Shown here in pieces: positions 18,824 through 25,996 of a stretch of 64,000 nt of DNA. A program made the position numbers and the translations under genes. The stretch's first letter is position 1, and each line of letters opens with the position of its first letter. The notes under the pieces are model-generated. The model saw only the letters and a list, made by a program, of their open reading frames with translations, did not search any database and was not told where the DNA came from. Source of the stretch: Clostridium fermenticellae (GTDB taxonomy: Bacteria; Bacillota; Clostridia; Clostridiales; Clostridiaceae); assembly GCF_003600355.1 (NCBI RefSeq), contig NZ_CP032416.1, positions 1,942,183-2,006,182 of the forward strand, given 5' to 3'.

Positions 18824-21055
18824 TTATGGCTCTACGGTCAAGGTGAAAGTAACTGGAGTATTATACCATTTTACCGTTCCCTTAATTTTGTATGTTTGAC
18901 CGGCACTTATTGTAATATATGGTTTATCCCAGTTAACCACACTTATATTTTTTGTAGTAACTCCATCCTTCATTACAGCTTTTAACGTTGAAGGCAGCGA
19001 ATATGATCTATTATAGTAATCAGAGGCACTGATCGTCACATTCAATGAATCCTCAGAAATACCGGCAATCATAGGTCTGACATTTGCTTTTAATTCAAAT
19101 CTATCATCCGTAGCTGCAGACGTTCCTATAAATGTAATAAGGCTTACTCTACTGGTTTCAACACTATCTGTTGAAATATTAGCTGCATCTATATTACTGG
19201 TTGTCCATGTAACCGGCACATTTTTTCCTGTTGATGGATCTGTTACATTTTTAGGAAGATTATATGAATTGTCACCTTCCATTATATCAATATCAGGTAA
19301 TTCCACCAAAGTTCCACCTGCCTGACCTGGATTATCAGGTGTCGTCGGATCTCCCGGGGTTGGATCCTCTGCATTGCCAGTTATAATAATCGCTTTTATA
19401 TCCTGGTCATAATCCGAAACTCTTCCAGTAAGTTCATACACTCCTGGATATCCAGGATAATCAGTTTTACTATTCATATTCCAGATTATAGGTACCTGCT
19501 TTATAGTACCATCACTCATCTTAGCTGGAACATTAGTATAATATACTGATGAATAAAAATCACTAAAATTCTGCAGTTTAAGTTTTATACCCGGTATTGA
19601 CTCTATTTGAGGAGGAACCGTTACCGTAAGCGTTAATTTTACTTTTTTAGAATAATGATCAACAGTTCCCTGAAATACGTAGACACCGGGTTTATTTCCC
19701 TGCTGAACACCATATTCCCAAATAACAGGGATTCTGCTTATCGTTCCATCTGACATTTTTGCACTAACTGTCTCAGGAAGTGAATAATCGCTCTCGCTTT
19801 GCGATGTTGCTGTTATATCATCTATTTTTGTAGGAAGTGGTTTTACAATTAATGTCATAGTCACATCCTGATCCATACCATCCACTTTACCATTCAATGT
19901 GTATATTCCAGGCTTAGAAGTATTTATCTTGGATACATTCCATGTTACCGGCACCTCTTTTATACTTCCATCACTAGCCGTTACAACTATTGTCGGTCTT
20001 AAATTGTATTTATCACCCTGCCATATAGTATCAGTTATACTGTCTGTACTAGACACACTTATTGGTAAATACGCAATATTCTCCTGAGTATTATAATCTA
20101 TAGAGCCAAGCCCTCCAAGTATTTTTAAATTATCTACTATACTTGATCTTAAAAAGTTTTGAACTGTCTGTGGAATGTAGTCACCTACAAACAATACTGG
20201 AGACTTAGTTTTAGGTGCTATTGCTGCCGCAACAAGTGAGTCTGGAAAGTCTTTTGCAGAAGCTACATAAAGTGTACCCGTACTTATCTCATTTTGAAAA
20301 GCATTTATCACTCCCGTATTTCTGCTATATACATCGCCATCTCCAATTCTCTTTGCACTATAGAAGCTTCCTATAATACTGCTGCTTATTTCTGAACTTC
20401 CACCTATTACATAGGTTTGATCAACTTTAGAATTGCTCTTTAAATATTTTTGAACAACACCAGGTATATAGCTTCTCTCAGTCAATACTATTGGCATTCC
20501 TTTAAGTGCTGCAATTGGCGCTATAGACATACCGTCTTGAAATTCATCTCCATTTACCACGGCAATTTCTTTTGATTTTCCAAGTGCATTTGCCACTGCT
20601 ATACTTGTTTCATATCTATCTGCTCCTCCAATTCTTGTAACTTTTATTCCTCTTGCAGACAATGCATCTTGTATACTCTGTGATACAACCCCTTTTCCTC
20701 CTATTATATATACAGTTTTTACCTTAAGTCTTCCAAGTTCAGAGGAAGTATAAGGATTTAATACGTCCCTATTTGTAAGAAGAATAGGTGCATCATACTT
20801 CTTGGCCAATGGTGCAGCTGATAGAGCATCCGGAAAGTTATCACCACTTACTATAACAGCATAGTCACTTCCACTTTTCCATCCATCCTCACACACCTTA
20901 GCTGCTGTTTCATACCTATCCATACCATCGTATCTTGTTATTACAGGGGATGCATAAACTTTATTTAGGCTAATTACAGATGCTAAAACAACTCCAAGAA
21001 CTATCGCCGATAATTTCTTGCTCTTCAAAACATATGTAAATTTCCTGCCTTTCAT
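18824..21055 (-). CDS. Cell wall protein with three CWB2 repeats and Ig-like tail
   Basis: 743 residues. Signal peptide 1-36 (ending VYAS). Three CWB2 (PF04122-type) modules at about residues 40-130, 140-230 and 236-325, recognised by RYDGMDRYETA, RIGGADRYETS, DNFPDALSAAPLA and YIIGGKGVVS. These bind anionic cell-wall polymers. Three Big_4-like domains follow (about 335-560, each with 'MSDGxxxxxPVxWxxx..xPGxYxxxGxV'), then a Pro-rich linker (TPGDPTTPDNPGQ) and two more Ig-like domains. It is the first gene behind a sigma-28 promoter, so its synthesis is probably tied to motility. The Shine-Dalgarno is unusually far (about 12 bases) from the ATG. Confidence 0.88.
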   Translation of the reverse strand: MKGRKFTYVLKSKKLSAIVLGVVLASVISLNKVYASPVITRYDGMDRYETAAKVCEDGWKSGSDYAVIVSGDNFPDALSAAPLAKKYDAPILLTNRDVLNPYTSSELGRLKVKTVYIIGGKGVVSQSIQDALSARGIKVTRIGGADRYETSIAVANALGKSKEIAVVNGDEFQDGMSIAPIAALKGMPIVLTERSYIPGVVQKYLKSNSKVDQTYVIGGSSEISSSIIGSFYSAKRIGDGDVYSRNTGVINAFQNEISTGTLYVASAKDFPDSLVAAAIAPKTKSPVLFVGDYIPQTVQNFLRSSIVDNLKILGGLGSIDYNTQENIAYLPISVSSTDSITDTIWQGDKYNLRPTIVVTASDGSIKEVPVTWNVSKINTSKPGIYTLNGKVDGMDQDVTMTLIVKPLPTKIDDITATSQSESDYSLPETVSAKMSDGTISRIPVIWEYGVQQGNKPGVYVFQGTVDHYSKKVKLTLTVTVPPQIESIPGIKLKLQNFSDFYSSVYYTNVPAKMSDGTIKQVPIIWNMNSKTDYPGYPGVYELTGRVSDYDQDIKAIIITGNAEDPTPGDPTTPDNPGQAGGTLVELPDIDIMEGDNSYNLPKNVTDPSTGKNVPVTWTTSNIDAANISTDSVETSRVSLITFIGTSAATDDRFELKANVRPMIAGISEDSLNVTISASDYYNRSYSLPSTLKAVMKDGVTTKNISVVNWDKPYITISAGQTYKIKGTVKWYNTPVTFTLTVEP

Positions 21056-21094
21056 TAGGTAAAAATTCTCCTTTCATTTTTTAAGCTACTCTTA

Positions 21095-21121
21095 TTATCG
21101 TAGAACCGTCACTATAATTTA
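21095..21121 (-). promoter_or_regulatory. Sigma-28 promoter of the surface-protein operon
   Basis: On the minus strand: TAAA (21118-21121), 15 bases, then TACGATAA (21095-21102), identical in spacing and -10 to the flagellin promoter at 35984-36010. It lies 40 bases upstream of the CWB2 gene start. Sigma-28 consensus in Firmicutes is TAAA-N15-GCCGATAA. Confidence 0.85.
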
Positions 21122-21169
21122 ATAACTATGGGAAAATAAAATTACGAGATACATCATAAACCCTTAAAT

Positions 21170-21508
21170 TTAAAATATCTTTTTATCATAAGGCTCTATT
21201 TTGACATAAGTTTCGAACATTTTGAGTGCCTGCTCTTCAGTTATTTGCTTGTTCACAAGTTTTCGATGCAAAATATATAAGTTCGCATTCATATCAGGAT
21301 CTGTTGATTTAGTTTCCTTCATCTTTTCTCTTATCCTGTCCTCCAATGATTTACTATTTATGCCAACTTCATATTGGAGCATTTTCAGCAGTTTTTCAGC
21401 TTCTTTTCTTATACCTTTATCTTGAGAAATAACTTTTATTGAACTCAATCCAGATATAATACTATTTATACTTCCTTTACTTATTAGTATTTTTTCATCA
21501 TTATCCAA
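21170..21508 (-). CDS. Small helical protein of unknown function
   Basis: 112 residues, highly charged and predicted mostly helical, soluble, no signal peptide. The C-terminal part (MNANLYILHRKLVNKQITEEQALKMFETYVKIEPYDKK) looks like a short helical pair with an acidic 'ITEEQAL' turn. TTG start at 21508 with AGGTGG upstream. It ends just before the sigma-28 promoter of the CWB2 gene. I do not recognise a family; a regulatory or chaperone-like role is speculation. Confidence 0.65.
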   Translation of the reverse strand: MDNDEKILISKGSINSIISGLSSIKVISQDKGIRKEAEKLLKMLQYEVGINSKSLEDRIREKMKETKSTDPDMNANLYILHRKLVNKQITEEQALKMFETYVKIEPYDKKIF

Positions 21509-21560
21509 TCTCTCATCCCACCTTAATATAATACTATCATAATATAGGTTTTATGGATGA

Positions 21561-21600
21561 AAGATTAACTTATCCTTCAGCCTACACATAAGTTAATCTT
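21561..21600. repeat. Perfect 13-bp inverted repeat, 14-base loop
   Basis: AAGATTAACTTAT at 21561-21573 and ATAAGTTAATCTT at 21588-21600, between the 21170 gene and the oppositely oriented ssb. There is no T tract on either side, so it is a poor terminator; it may be an operator for one of the two divergent transcription units or a cruciform-type element. Confidence 0.6.
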
Positions 21601-21661
21601 AAATTTGCAACCCTATACTATTATTTACTTTATTTTAACAATGTATTTATTTAACTGTCAA

Positions 21662-21688
21662 TTGTATCTAAATAAATTTAAATATAAT
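21662..21688 (+). promoter_or_regulatory. Possible sigma-A promoter for ssb
   Basis: TTGTAT (21662-21667) and TATAAT (21683-21688), spaced 15 bases, about 100 bases before the ssb start. The -10 is perfect but the spacing is short, and the region is AT-rich, so this is tentative. Confidence 0.35.
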
Positions 21689-21788
21689 CCCACTCTATGT
21701 AAAAGTTTGTAAAAAGCTTTCCTTTAATATGTTTATTTATTAATTATAGGGACATAATTAATAAAAAATATATTAGGAGGTCAATAAA

Positions 21789-22127
21789 TTGAATAAAGTA
21801 ATGCTTATAGGGAGACTTACCAGAGATGCTGAATTACTTCAACTCAGAGACAGTAAACGAGGTGCCGTAAAATTTACACTTGCAGTAGATAGAGATTTTA
21901 AAAAAAAGGATGGTACTAAAGATGCTGATTTCATAAAAGTCGCCTATTGGAGCGACCATTCTAGTAAATTGTGTCCATATCTTACAAAGGGTAAACTTAT
22001 AGGAATAAGCGGTAAAATAACGACTGGAAATTATATAAACAAAGATGGAGATAAAAAGTATTTTTCTTTAATTCAAGCTGACAATATAAAGTTTCTGGAA
22101 AGCAAAAAAGATTCAAATGCAGTATAG
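21789..22127 (+). CDS. ssb: Short single-stranded DNA-binding protein (SsbB-like)
   Basis: 112 residues of OB fold: MNKVMLIGRLTRDAELLQL, VKFTLAVDRDFKK..., DFIKVAYWSDHSSKLCPYLTKGKLIGISGKITTGNY. It lacks the Gly-rich linker and acidic DDDIPF-type tip that replicative SSB uses to recruit partners, ending ..ESKKDSNAV. In length it is like Bacillus SsbB rather than SsbA. TTG start with AGGAGG eight bases upstream. It is the only clear plus-strand gene in the window and sits in the non-motility islet. Confidence 0.92.
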   Translation: MNKVMLIGRLTRDAELLQLRDSKRGAVKFTLAVDRDFKKKDGTKDADFIKVAYWSDHSSKLCPYLTKGKLIGISGKITTGNYINKDGDKKYFSLIQADNIKFLESKKDSNAV

Positions 22128-22143
22128 GTAACGGCATAAATAT

Positions 22144-22180
22144 AGAACGTACCTGGATTTGCAAAATTCAGGTATGTTCT
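22144..22180. terminator. Convergent hairpin terminator between ssb and the HEPN gene
   Basis: Twelve-base stem AGAACGTACCTG (22144-22155) against CAGGTATGTTCT (22169-22180), with one G-T wobble and a 13-base loop. It lies after the ssb stop on plus and directly after the HEPN stop on minus, so it can end both transcripts. Confidence 0.7.
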
Positions 22181-22181
22181 C

Positions 22182-22571
22182 TTATATTCCTCTCAAAAAC
22201 TTTTCCAATTTACTAAACTCATCAAAATATACTTCTTGAATTCTAAGAACTATATCTTTAGCAATTGTTTCATCGTACATATGAGAAGTTCTATTTCTAT
22301 CGAGCATCATCTCAATCCATACATCTCCATTAGATATGACATCATGCTTAAAAGCTGATTTTATAGTACTTCTTGGTGCTAAAGCTTCATCTATTATTCC
22401 CTGATCTTCTAAATACAACTTCATAACTTTCCAGCTTTGCTCAAAGGTAAACTCAAATCTTTGAATAATACCATCTATTATTATATCATCTGAAATATCT
22501 TTTTCTAATGCTTCGCCTAGTCTATTTAATGCATTTGTAAAATCATGTATTCTTTCATTTAATCTTTTCAT
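22182..22571 (-). CDS. HEPN protein, HI0074/nucleotidyltransferase-substrate-binding family
   Basis: About 129 residues. It carries the family's QRFEFTFEQSWKVMKLYLEDQGI segment (residues 35-60) and a HEPN-type R-X4-H-X-Y motif, RNRTSHMY, near residue 95. It overlaps the preceding MNT nucleotidyltransferase gene by 17 bases, the standard two-gene MNT-HEPN arrangement. By analogy the HEPN protein is the RNase-like toxin and the MNT partner neutralises it; this pair appears intact. Start at the ATG at 22571. Confidence 0.87.
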   Translation of the reverse strand: MKRLNERIHDFTNALNRLGEALEKDISDDIIIDGIIQRFEFTFEQSWKVMKLYLEDQGIIDEALAPRSTIKSAFKHDVISNGDVWIEMMLDRNRTSHMYDETIAKDIVLRIQEVYFDEFSKLEKFLRGI

Positions 22572-22857
22572 TATATATGACAATCCCTTCTTTTAATATA
22601 TTATTTATTAATCCATCTTTGCTAAGTTCATTCATCGATAATATATCAAAACTCAAACAAGTGTCCAACTCATTAACATCCATACTTATCTTTGCCAAAA
22701 TCAAATTGGTTATATTTTTTCCAAATATGCATAAATCCACATCTGAATTGTATCTGTTATTTCCTCTGGCACGTGATCCAAATAATAAAACTTTTTCAAT
22801 TTCCACATATTTTTTAAAAATCACTTCCAATTCACTTTTCAATTTATCATCTATCAA
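22555..22857 (-). CDS. MNT-type minimal nucleotidyltransferase
   Basis: About 100 residues, the minimal polymerase-beta-like fold: VLLFGSRARGNNRYNSDVDLCIFG with the GS..(S)DVD catalytic motif near residues 26-45. A TTG start at 22857 is favoured because AGGGTG lies six bases upstream; an ATG five codons earlier lacks a ribosome site. Partner of the adjacent HEPN gene, likely the antitoxin of a toxin-antitoxin module. Confidence 0.87.
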   Translation of the reverse strand: MIDDKLKSELEVIFKKYVEIEKVLLFGSRARGNNRYNSDVDLCIFGKNITNLILAKISMDVNELDTCLSFDILSMNELSKDGLINNILKEGIVIYNEKIK

Positions 22858-22903
22858 TTTAATCACCCTCATTAAATTAGTATATTAAAATCACAAATTT
22901 CAA

Positions 22904-23128
22904 TTATAAGATATCAAGCATATACTCTGAAAATTCCTTCAAATCGCATAAGTGTTTTTCAATTATTTCTTCAACTATACTCAAGTTTACAGTCTGATAA
23001 TCATGAACAGCTATATTTCTAAATCCAACCATAGATTTTAAATTTTCAGGATCATTTTTACATTCTTCATTTATTCTCTTTATACATCTTTCTATCACAG
23101 ATATTTTGTTTAGTATTACATCATTCAT
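22904..23128 (-). pseudogene. HepT-family HEPN toxin, internally deleted
   Basis: 74 residues where HepT/DUF86 proteins are usually about 135-145. The N-terminal helix (MNDVILNKISVIERCIKRINEE) runs to ..PENLK, then jumps directly to SMVGFRNIAVHDYQ, which carries the R-X4-H-X-Y catalytic motif (R37, H42, Y44), and on to a complete C-terminal helix. About 60 residues forming the middle helices are missing, without a frameshift. The start overlaps the end of mntA by 8 bases (TATGAATGATG), showing the original operon. Probably non-functional. Confidence 0.8.
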
Positions 23129-23528
23129 ATATGTGACCTCTTTTCTTTATACTCTTAAGTATTACTTCTCTCTCCTCATTAAGAACTGCATACTCCTTAA
23201 AAGAGTACATTTCAAAGTAAGCTCTCCTTTTATCATCACTACAATATATACATTCACCTTTAGCTATTACCTGAACTTTGAATACAGTAGAGGAACTCTT
23301 TAAGTCAATTAAATCAACATCTCTTTTTAATATATCCGCAAGTCTCTAAGCAAGCATAAATACATCATATTCTGTATGTTTAATATCACTAACAAATGCA
23401 ATATCTATATCACTATCTTCTCTAAAAATTCCATTTACACCTGAACCAAATAAGTATATTATAATTGGTTTTACATTTTCAAGGAGAAATTCAGTTATTT
23501 TATTCACTTTATTTTCATCTATATTCAT
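23121..23528 (-). pseudogene. mntA-type nucleotidyltransferase interrupted by one stop codon
   Basis: The frame opens at the ATG at 23528 (GAGGGGG six bases upstream) and encodes MNIDENKVNKITEFLLENVKP with FGSGVNGIFREDSDIDIAF, the GS-X10-D-X-D motif. It hits TAG at 23346-23348 after ..DVFMLA. Directly after the TAG the same frame continues open for about 74 codons (RLADILKRDVDLIDLKSSSTVF..., ending KKRGHIYE) up to the hepT start. It reads as a full ~135-residue MntA apart from this one codon, most simply a CAG-to-TAG change. In MntA-HepT systems MntA AMPylates HepT to neutralise it. Confidence 0.85.
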
Positions 23529-23587
23529 AAAATACCCCCTCACATATATTATTTTACCATAACTCTTTCATATTTAAACATGAAAAT

Positions 23588-23615
23588 AAAACATGCAGCC
23601 ATAACTGCATGTTTT
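23588..23615 (-). terminator. Intrinsic terminator after the coiled-coil gene
   Basis: Perfect 11-bp stem AAAACATGCAG / CTGCATGTTTT with a six-base loop, 20 bases after the stop of the coiled-coil gene. On the minus strand it continues into a T-rich stretch. It may also act on the plus strand. Confidence 0.8.
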
Positions 23616-23635
23616 TATAAACATTTAAAAATATT

Positions 23636-24088
23636 TTATTTTGCAATTTTAAAATTAGCTATATTTTCCATATTTCTGGCTGTAACCACCTGAACTGTAG
23701 CTAAATCCTTCTTCATATCTTCAACTTTCCCTGATAAGTGATTAATATCATTACTTAGTTTATCATGTTCAGCTTTATTGGTATTAGCTTTATCTTCAAG
23801 TATTCTCAGTATAACACCATGCTCTTTTTGCTGTGTCTTAATAAGTCCAACATCTACCTTTAAAGTTTCAATATCGCTTTTTAAACCACTAACATCGCTT
23901 TTTAAACCACTAACATCGCTTTTTAAACTACTAACATCGCTTTTTAAACTACTAACATTGCTTTTTAAACTACTAACATTGCTTTTTAAACTACTAACAT
24001 CGCTTTTTAAACTACTAACATCGCTTTTTATGTCGCCTAATTTTTCATCAAGCAGTTCACCTAATGCCTTCAATAATTCTCTATCCAT
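23636..24088 (-). CDS. Heptad-repeat coiled-coil protein
   Basis: 150 residues. Residues 20-80 consist of tandem heptads of the form LKSDVSS/LKSNVSS, with Leu and Val at a/d positions; the C-terminal part (DKANTNKAEHDKLSNDINHLSGKVEDMKKDLATVQ) is also coiled coil. No signal peptide or other domain. This gives a long rod, presumably dimeric or trimeric. No recognised function. It is single-gene between the decayed MntA-HepT module and the YjfB gene, with its own terminator. The heptads are encoded by near-identical 21-bp DNA repeats, so its length probably varies between strains. Confidence 0.7.
   Translation of the reverse strand: MDRELLKALGELLDEKLGDIKSDVSSLKSDVSSLKSNVSSLKSNVSSLKSDVSSLKSDVSGLKSDVSGLKSDIETLKVDVGLIKTQQKEHGVILRILEDKANTNKAEHDKLSNDINHLSGKVEDMKKDLATVQVVTARNMENIANFKIAK
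23875..24021. repeat. Seven tandem 21-bp repeats
   Basis: Seven consecutive 21-bp units (CGCTTTTTAAACTACTAACAT in plus orientation, with single-base C/T and C/A variants), plus a partial eighth. Each encodes one heptad of the coiled-coil protein. Units at 23875, 23896, 23917, 23938, 23959, 23980 and 24001. Confidence 0.95.
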
Positions 24089-24227
24089 TTTACACCGCCT
24101 ATGTATTTACTATTTATTAAAATTCTATCATCCAACCAGTAAAAATTCAATATGTAAATTATTACATTTCGATCCGTAAAATGCTTATTTAGAATCATTT
24201 AAGTTTTAATACATAAATTTTACAAAC

Positions 24228-24404
24228 TTATGCCATTGAATCAAAATTCTGACCAATATTATAATCTACAGATTGACTCATCATCTGAGTCATTTCCTGA
24301 CCGACCTGCTCCTGAGCATTTATAGCCATTTTTGCAACTGAGATTCCAACACTGTTCATAAGTGAACTCTGACTCATTGCAACGGATAAAGCTGGTATAT
24401 CCAT
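24228..24404 (-). CDS. YjfB family putative motility protein
   Basis: 58 residues: MDIPALSVAMSQSSLMNSVGISVAKMAINAQEQVGQEMTQMM..., the signature of the small YjfB family associated with motility genes. The ATG at 24404 has AAAGGAG upstream. It is the last gene of a three-gene unit behind the sigma-28 promoter at 25997-26023. Biochemical role unknown. Confidence 0.85.
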   Translation of the reverse strand: MDIPALSVAMSQSSLMNSVGISVAKMAINAQEQVGQEMTQMMSQSVDYNIGQNFDSMA

Positions 24405-24428
24405 AAATATCACTCCTTTCAACGTAAA

Positions 24429-25277
24429 TTAAACTGAAATAGATATAATTTTACCACTATATTTATATTCATTGCCCGAATCATCATAATGATCCCCATA
24501 CAAACTATAATATACACTGTCCACTATATCATGTGAGGCACTAATAATCTTTTCTGCCTGATATTTATCCAATTCCTTAAGTTCAAGCAATTTTTTCACT
24601 GATGACTTTACTAGCATATCCTGATATATAGCATTATTCACAAGACCAACCATCTGACCTTTTATATCATCTCCAAGTTTGTCTAATGGCTTTATAAGAT
24701 CATTTTCTATTTTATAAGTACTTTTAAGTATGTCATCTATATCAAGTTTTCCCTCAATATGAAAACCGAAAACATCATCCTTTATATTTTTCTTATTAGG
24801 ATCAAGACTTATATTAAAATTCTTAAGACTAATTGTAATACCCGTTTTATATCCAGTTTCAACATTTATTGTCTTTCCCTTAAAAATACTCTTATCTCCA
24901 AAAATATCATTAATTACGCTATTCATATTTTTTATTATTTCATCAGCCTGTTTTTTTATGTCTTGTTTTTCGTCAAGTTCAGTAGTTTTATCATTATATT
25001 TAGAAGATAAATCTTTAAGTTTATTTGATAAAGTTTTTAAGGAGTCAACAGCCTTTTTTTCTTCTGTAAGAAAAGACATACCCGCTTGAGTTTCACTCTC
25101 AGACTTCCTTGCACTACTTAACTGTGCCCTCATCTTATCTATCATAAGTCTATCAGACATAGAATTATCTTTATTTAAAAGACTTTTCCCCACTTTAGCT
25201 ATATCTGATGTATTCTTTTTAGTAATTTTATACCCTGATAAAAAACTGCTCTTAAAATTCAATCTGGAAATGTTCAT
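24429..25277 (-). CDS. Unknown protein with flagellin-like N-terminal segment
   Basis: 282 residues, no signal peptide. Residues 45-95 (IDKMRAQLSSARKSESETQAGMSFLTEEKKAVDSLKTLSNKLKDLSSKYND) follow the pattern of the flagellin D1 helix (KMR.Q...A..N.Q.G.S.L..AE.AL....L.....L...). The remainder is a charged alpha/beta domain ending in a helical region rich in Lys/Glu, with no flagellin C-terminus. The ATG at 25277 has AGGAGGA upstream. It is encoded between FlxA-like and YjfB genes under sigma-28 control, so it may be an exported filament-associated or chaperone protein; not a known family to me. Confidence 0.65.
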   Translation of the reverse strand: MNISRLNFKSSFLSGYKITKKNTSDIAKVGKSLLNKDNSMSDRLMIDKMRAQLSSARKSESETQAGMSFLTEEKKAVDSLKTLSNKLKDLSSKYNDKTTELDEKQDIKKQADEIIKNMNSVINDIFGDKSIFKGKTINVETGYKTGITISLKNFNISLDPNKKNIKDDVFGFHIEGKLDIDDILKSTYKIENDLIKPLDKLGDDIKGQMVGLVNNAIYQDMLVKSSVKKLLELKELDKYQAEKIISASHDIVDSVYYSLYGDHYDDSGNEYKYSGKIISISV

Positions 25278-25295
25278 ACACAATCCTCCTCTAAC

Positions 25296-25955
25296 TTATG
25301 CCAATTTATTAATAGATTTATTTTTAACTTCATTAGATTCGGCATCTTCATTGGCGATATTATCATTTTTTGAAGCATCTTTAAGTTCATTTTTATCTTG
25401 ACTGCCACTTAATGTATCATTGACACTATGAATAAGTTTTCCGACTTTAGCCTCGAGCCCTAAAGCTCTCCCTTTATATTCAGAAGCTTGCTTTCTTTCA
25501 ATATCAGCCATCCTGTAATTTCTTATGCCATCATCAATCTCAGCATATGAATTTAATTCTCTTGCTCTTCCAGTTAACCCTTTTTTTATAGAATTAACTT
25601 CCCCGACCTGTTTATATACAGAAGACATACTCAAAAATAGACTGTCTTTTGAAATTTCGCTATTCTTGCCCGCATTACTACTTACTTTTGACGTATTAGC
25701 TTCACTATTTTTATCACTTGCATCACTAATTTGAATTTGTTCTATTTGACTCTCTATATTTTGGATTTGTTCCTGAAGAGGTTTTATAAGTTCCTGTTTA
25801 GTTTTAGCATCCTGTTTACTATTCTTTATGCTTTCTATTTGTTTCTGAACCTGAGACTCCTGTTGTCTTAAAAATTTTATCTGCTGCTCACTGGATTCGT
25901 CTCTTTTAAGATATTCAATTCTATTTACAGAATTAGATGAAATCGAATTTATCAC
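25296..25955 (-). CDS. FlxA-like protein
   Basis: 219 residues. Residues 18-75 (SSEQQIKFLRQQESQVQKQIESIKNSKQDAKTKQELIKPLQEQIQNIESQIEQIQ) match the FlxA-like coiled-coil pattern. Then comes a Ser/Asn/Asp-rich section, and a second helical part (SSVYKQVGEVNSIKKGLTGRARELNSYAEIDD...). GTG start at 25955 with GGAGGG upstream; the alternative TTG overlaps that site. FlxA is a sigma-28-dependent gene in E. coli. Here too it is the first gene behind a sigma-28 element. Its function is unknown. Confidence 0.75.
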   Translation of the reverse strand: MINSISSNSVNRIEYLKRDESSEQQIKFLRQQESQVQKQIESIKNSKQDAKTKQELIKPLQEQIQNIESQIEQIQISDASDKNSEANTSKVSSNAGKNSEISKDSLFLSMSSVYKQVGEVNSIKKGLTGRARELNSYAEIDDGIRNYRMADIERKQASEYKGRALGLEAKVGKLIHSVNDTLSGSQDKNELKDASKNDNIANEDAESNEVKNKSINKLA

Positions 25956-25996
25956 AGTATTTCCCTCCAAATAACTATTTACATAATCTATTCATG

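Noticed and set aside
21056-21169. Possible c-di-GMP riboswitch upstream of the CWB2 gene
   Set aside because: The gap is only ~114 bases and lacks the conserved aptamer core; the sigma-28 promoter explains the regulation better.
23161-23190. Apparent second lesion (frameshift) near the 3' end of the mntA pseudogene
   Set aside because: Careful re-reading of 23161-23180 shows the GA repeats keep the frame; the only defect is the TAG at 23346-23348.
23875-24021. CRISPR-like array
   Set aside because: Units are contiguous 21-mers without spacers and encode in-frame heptads of a coiled-coil protein.
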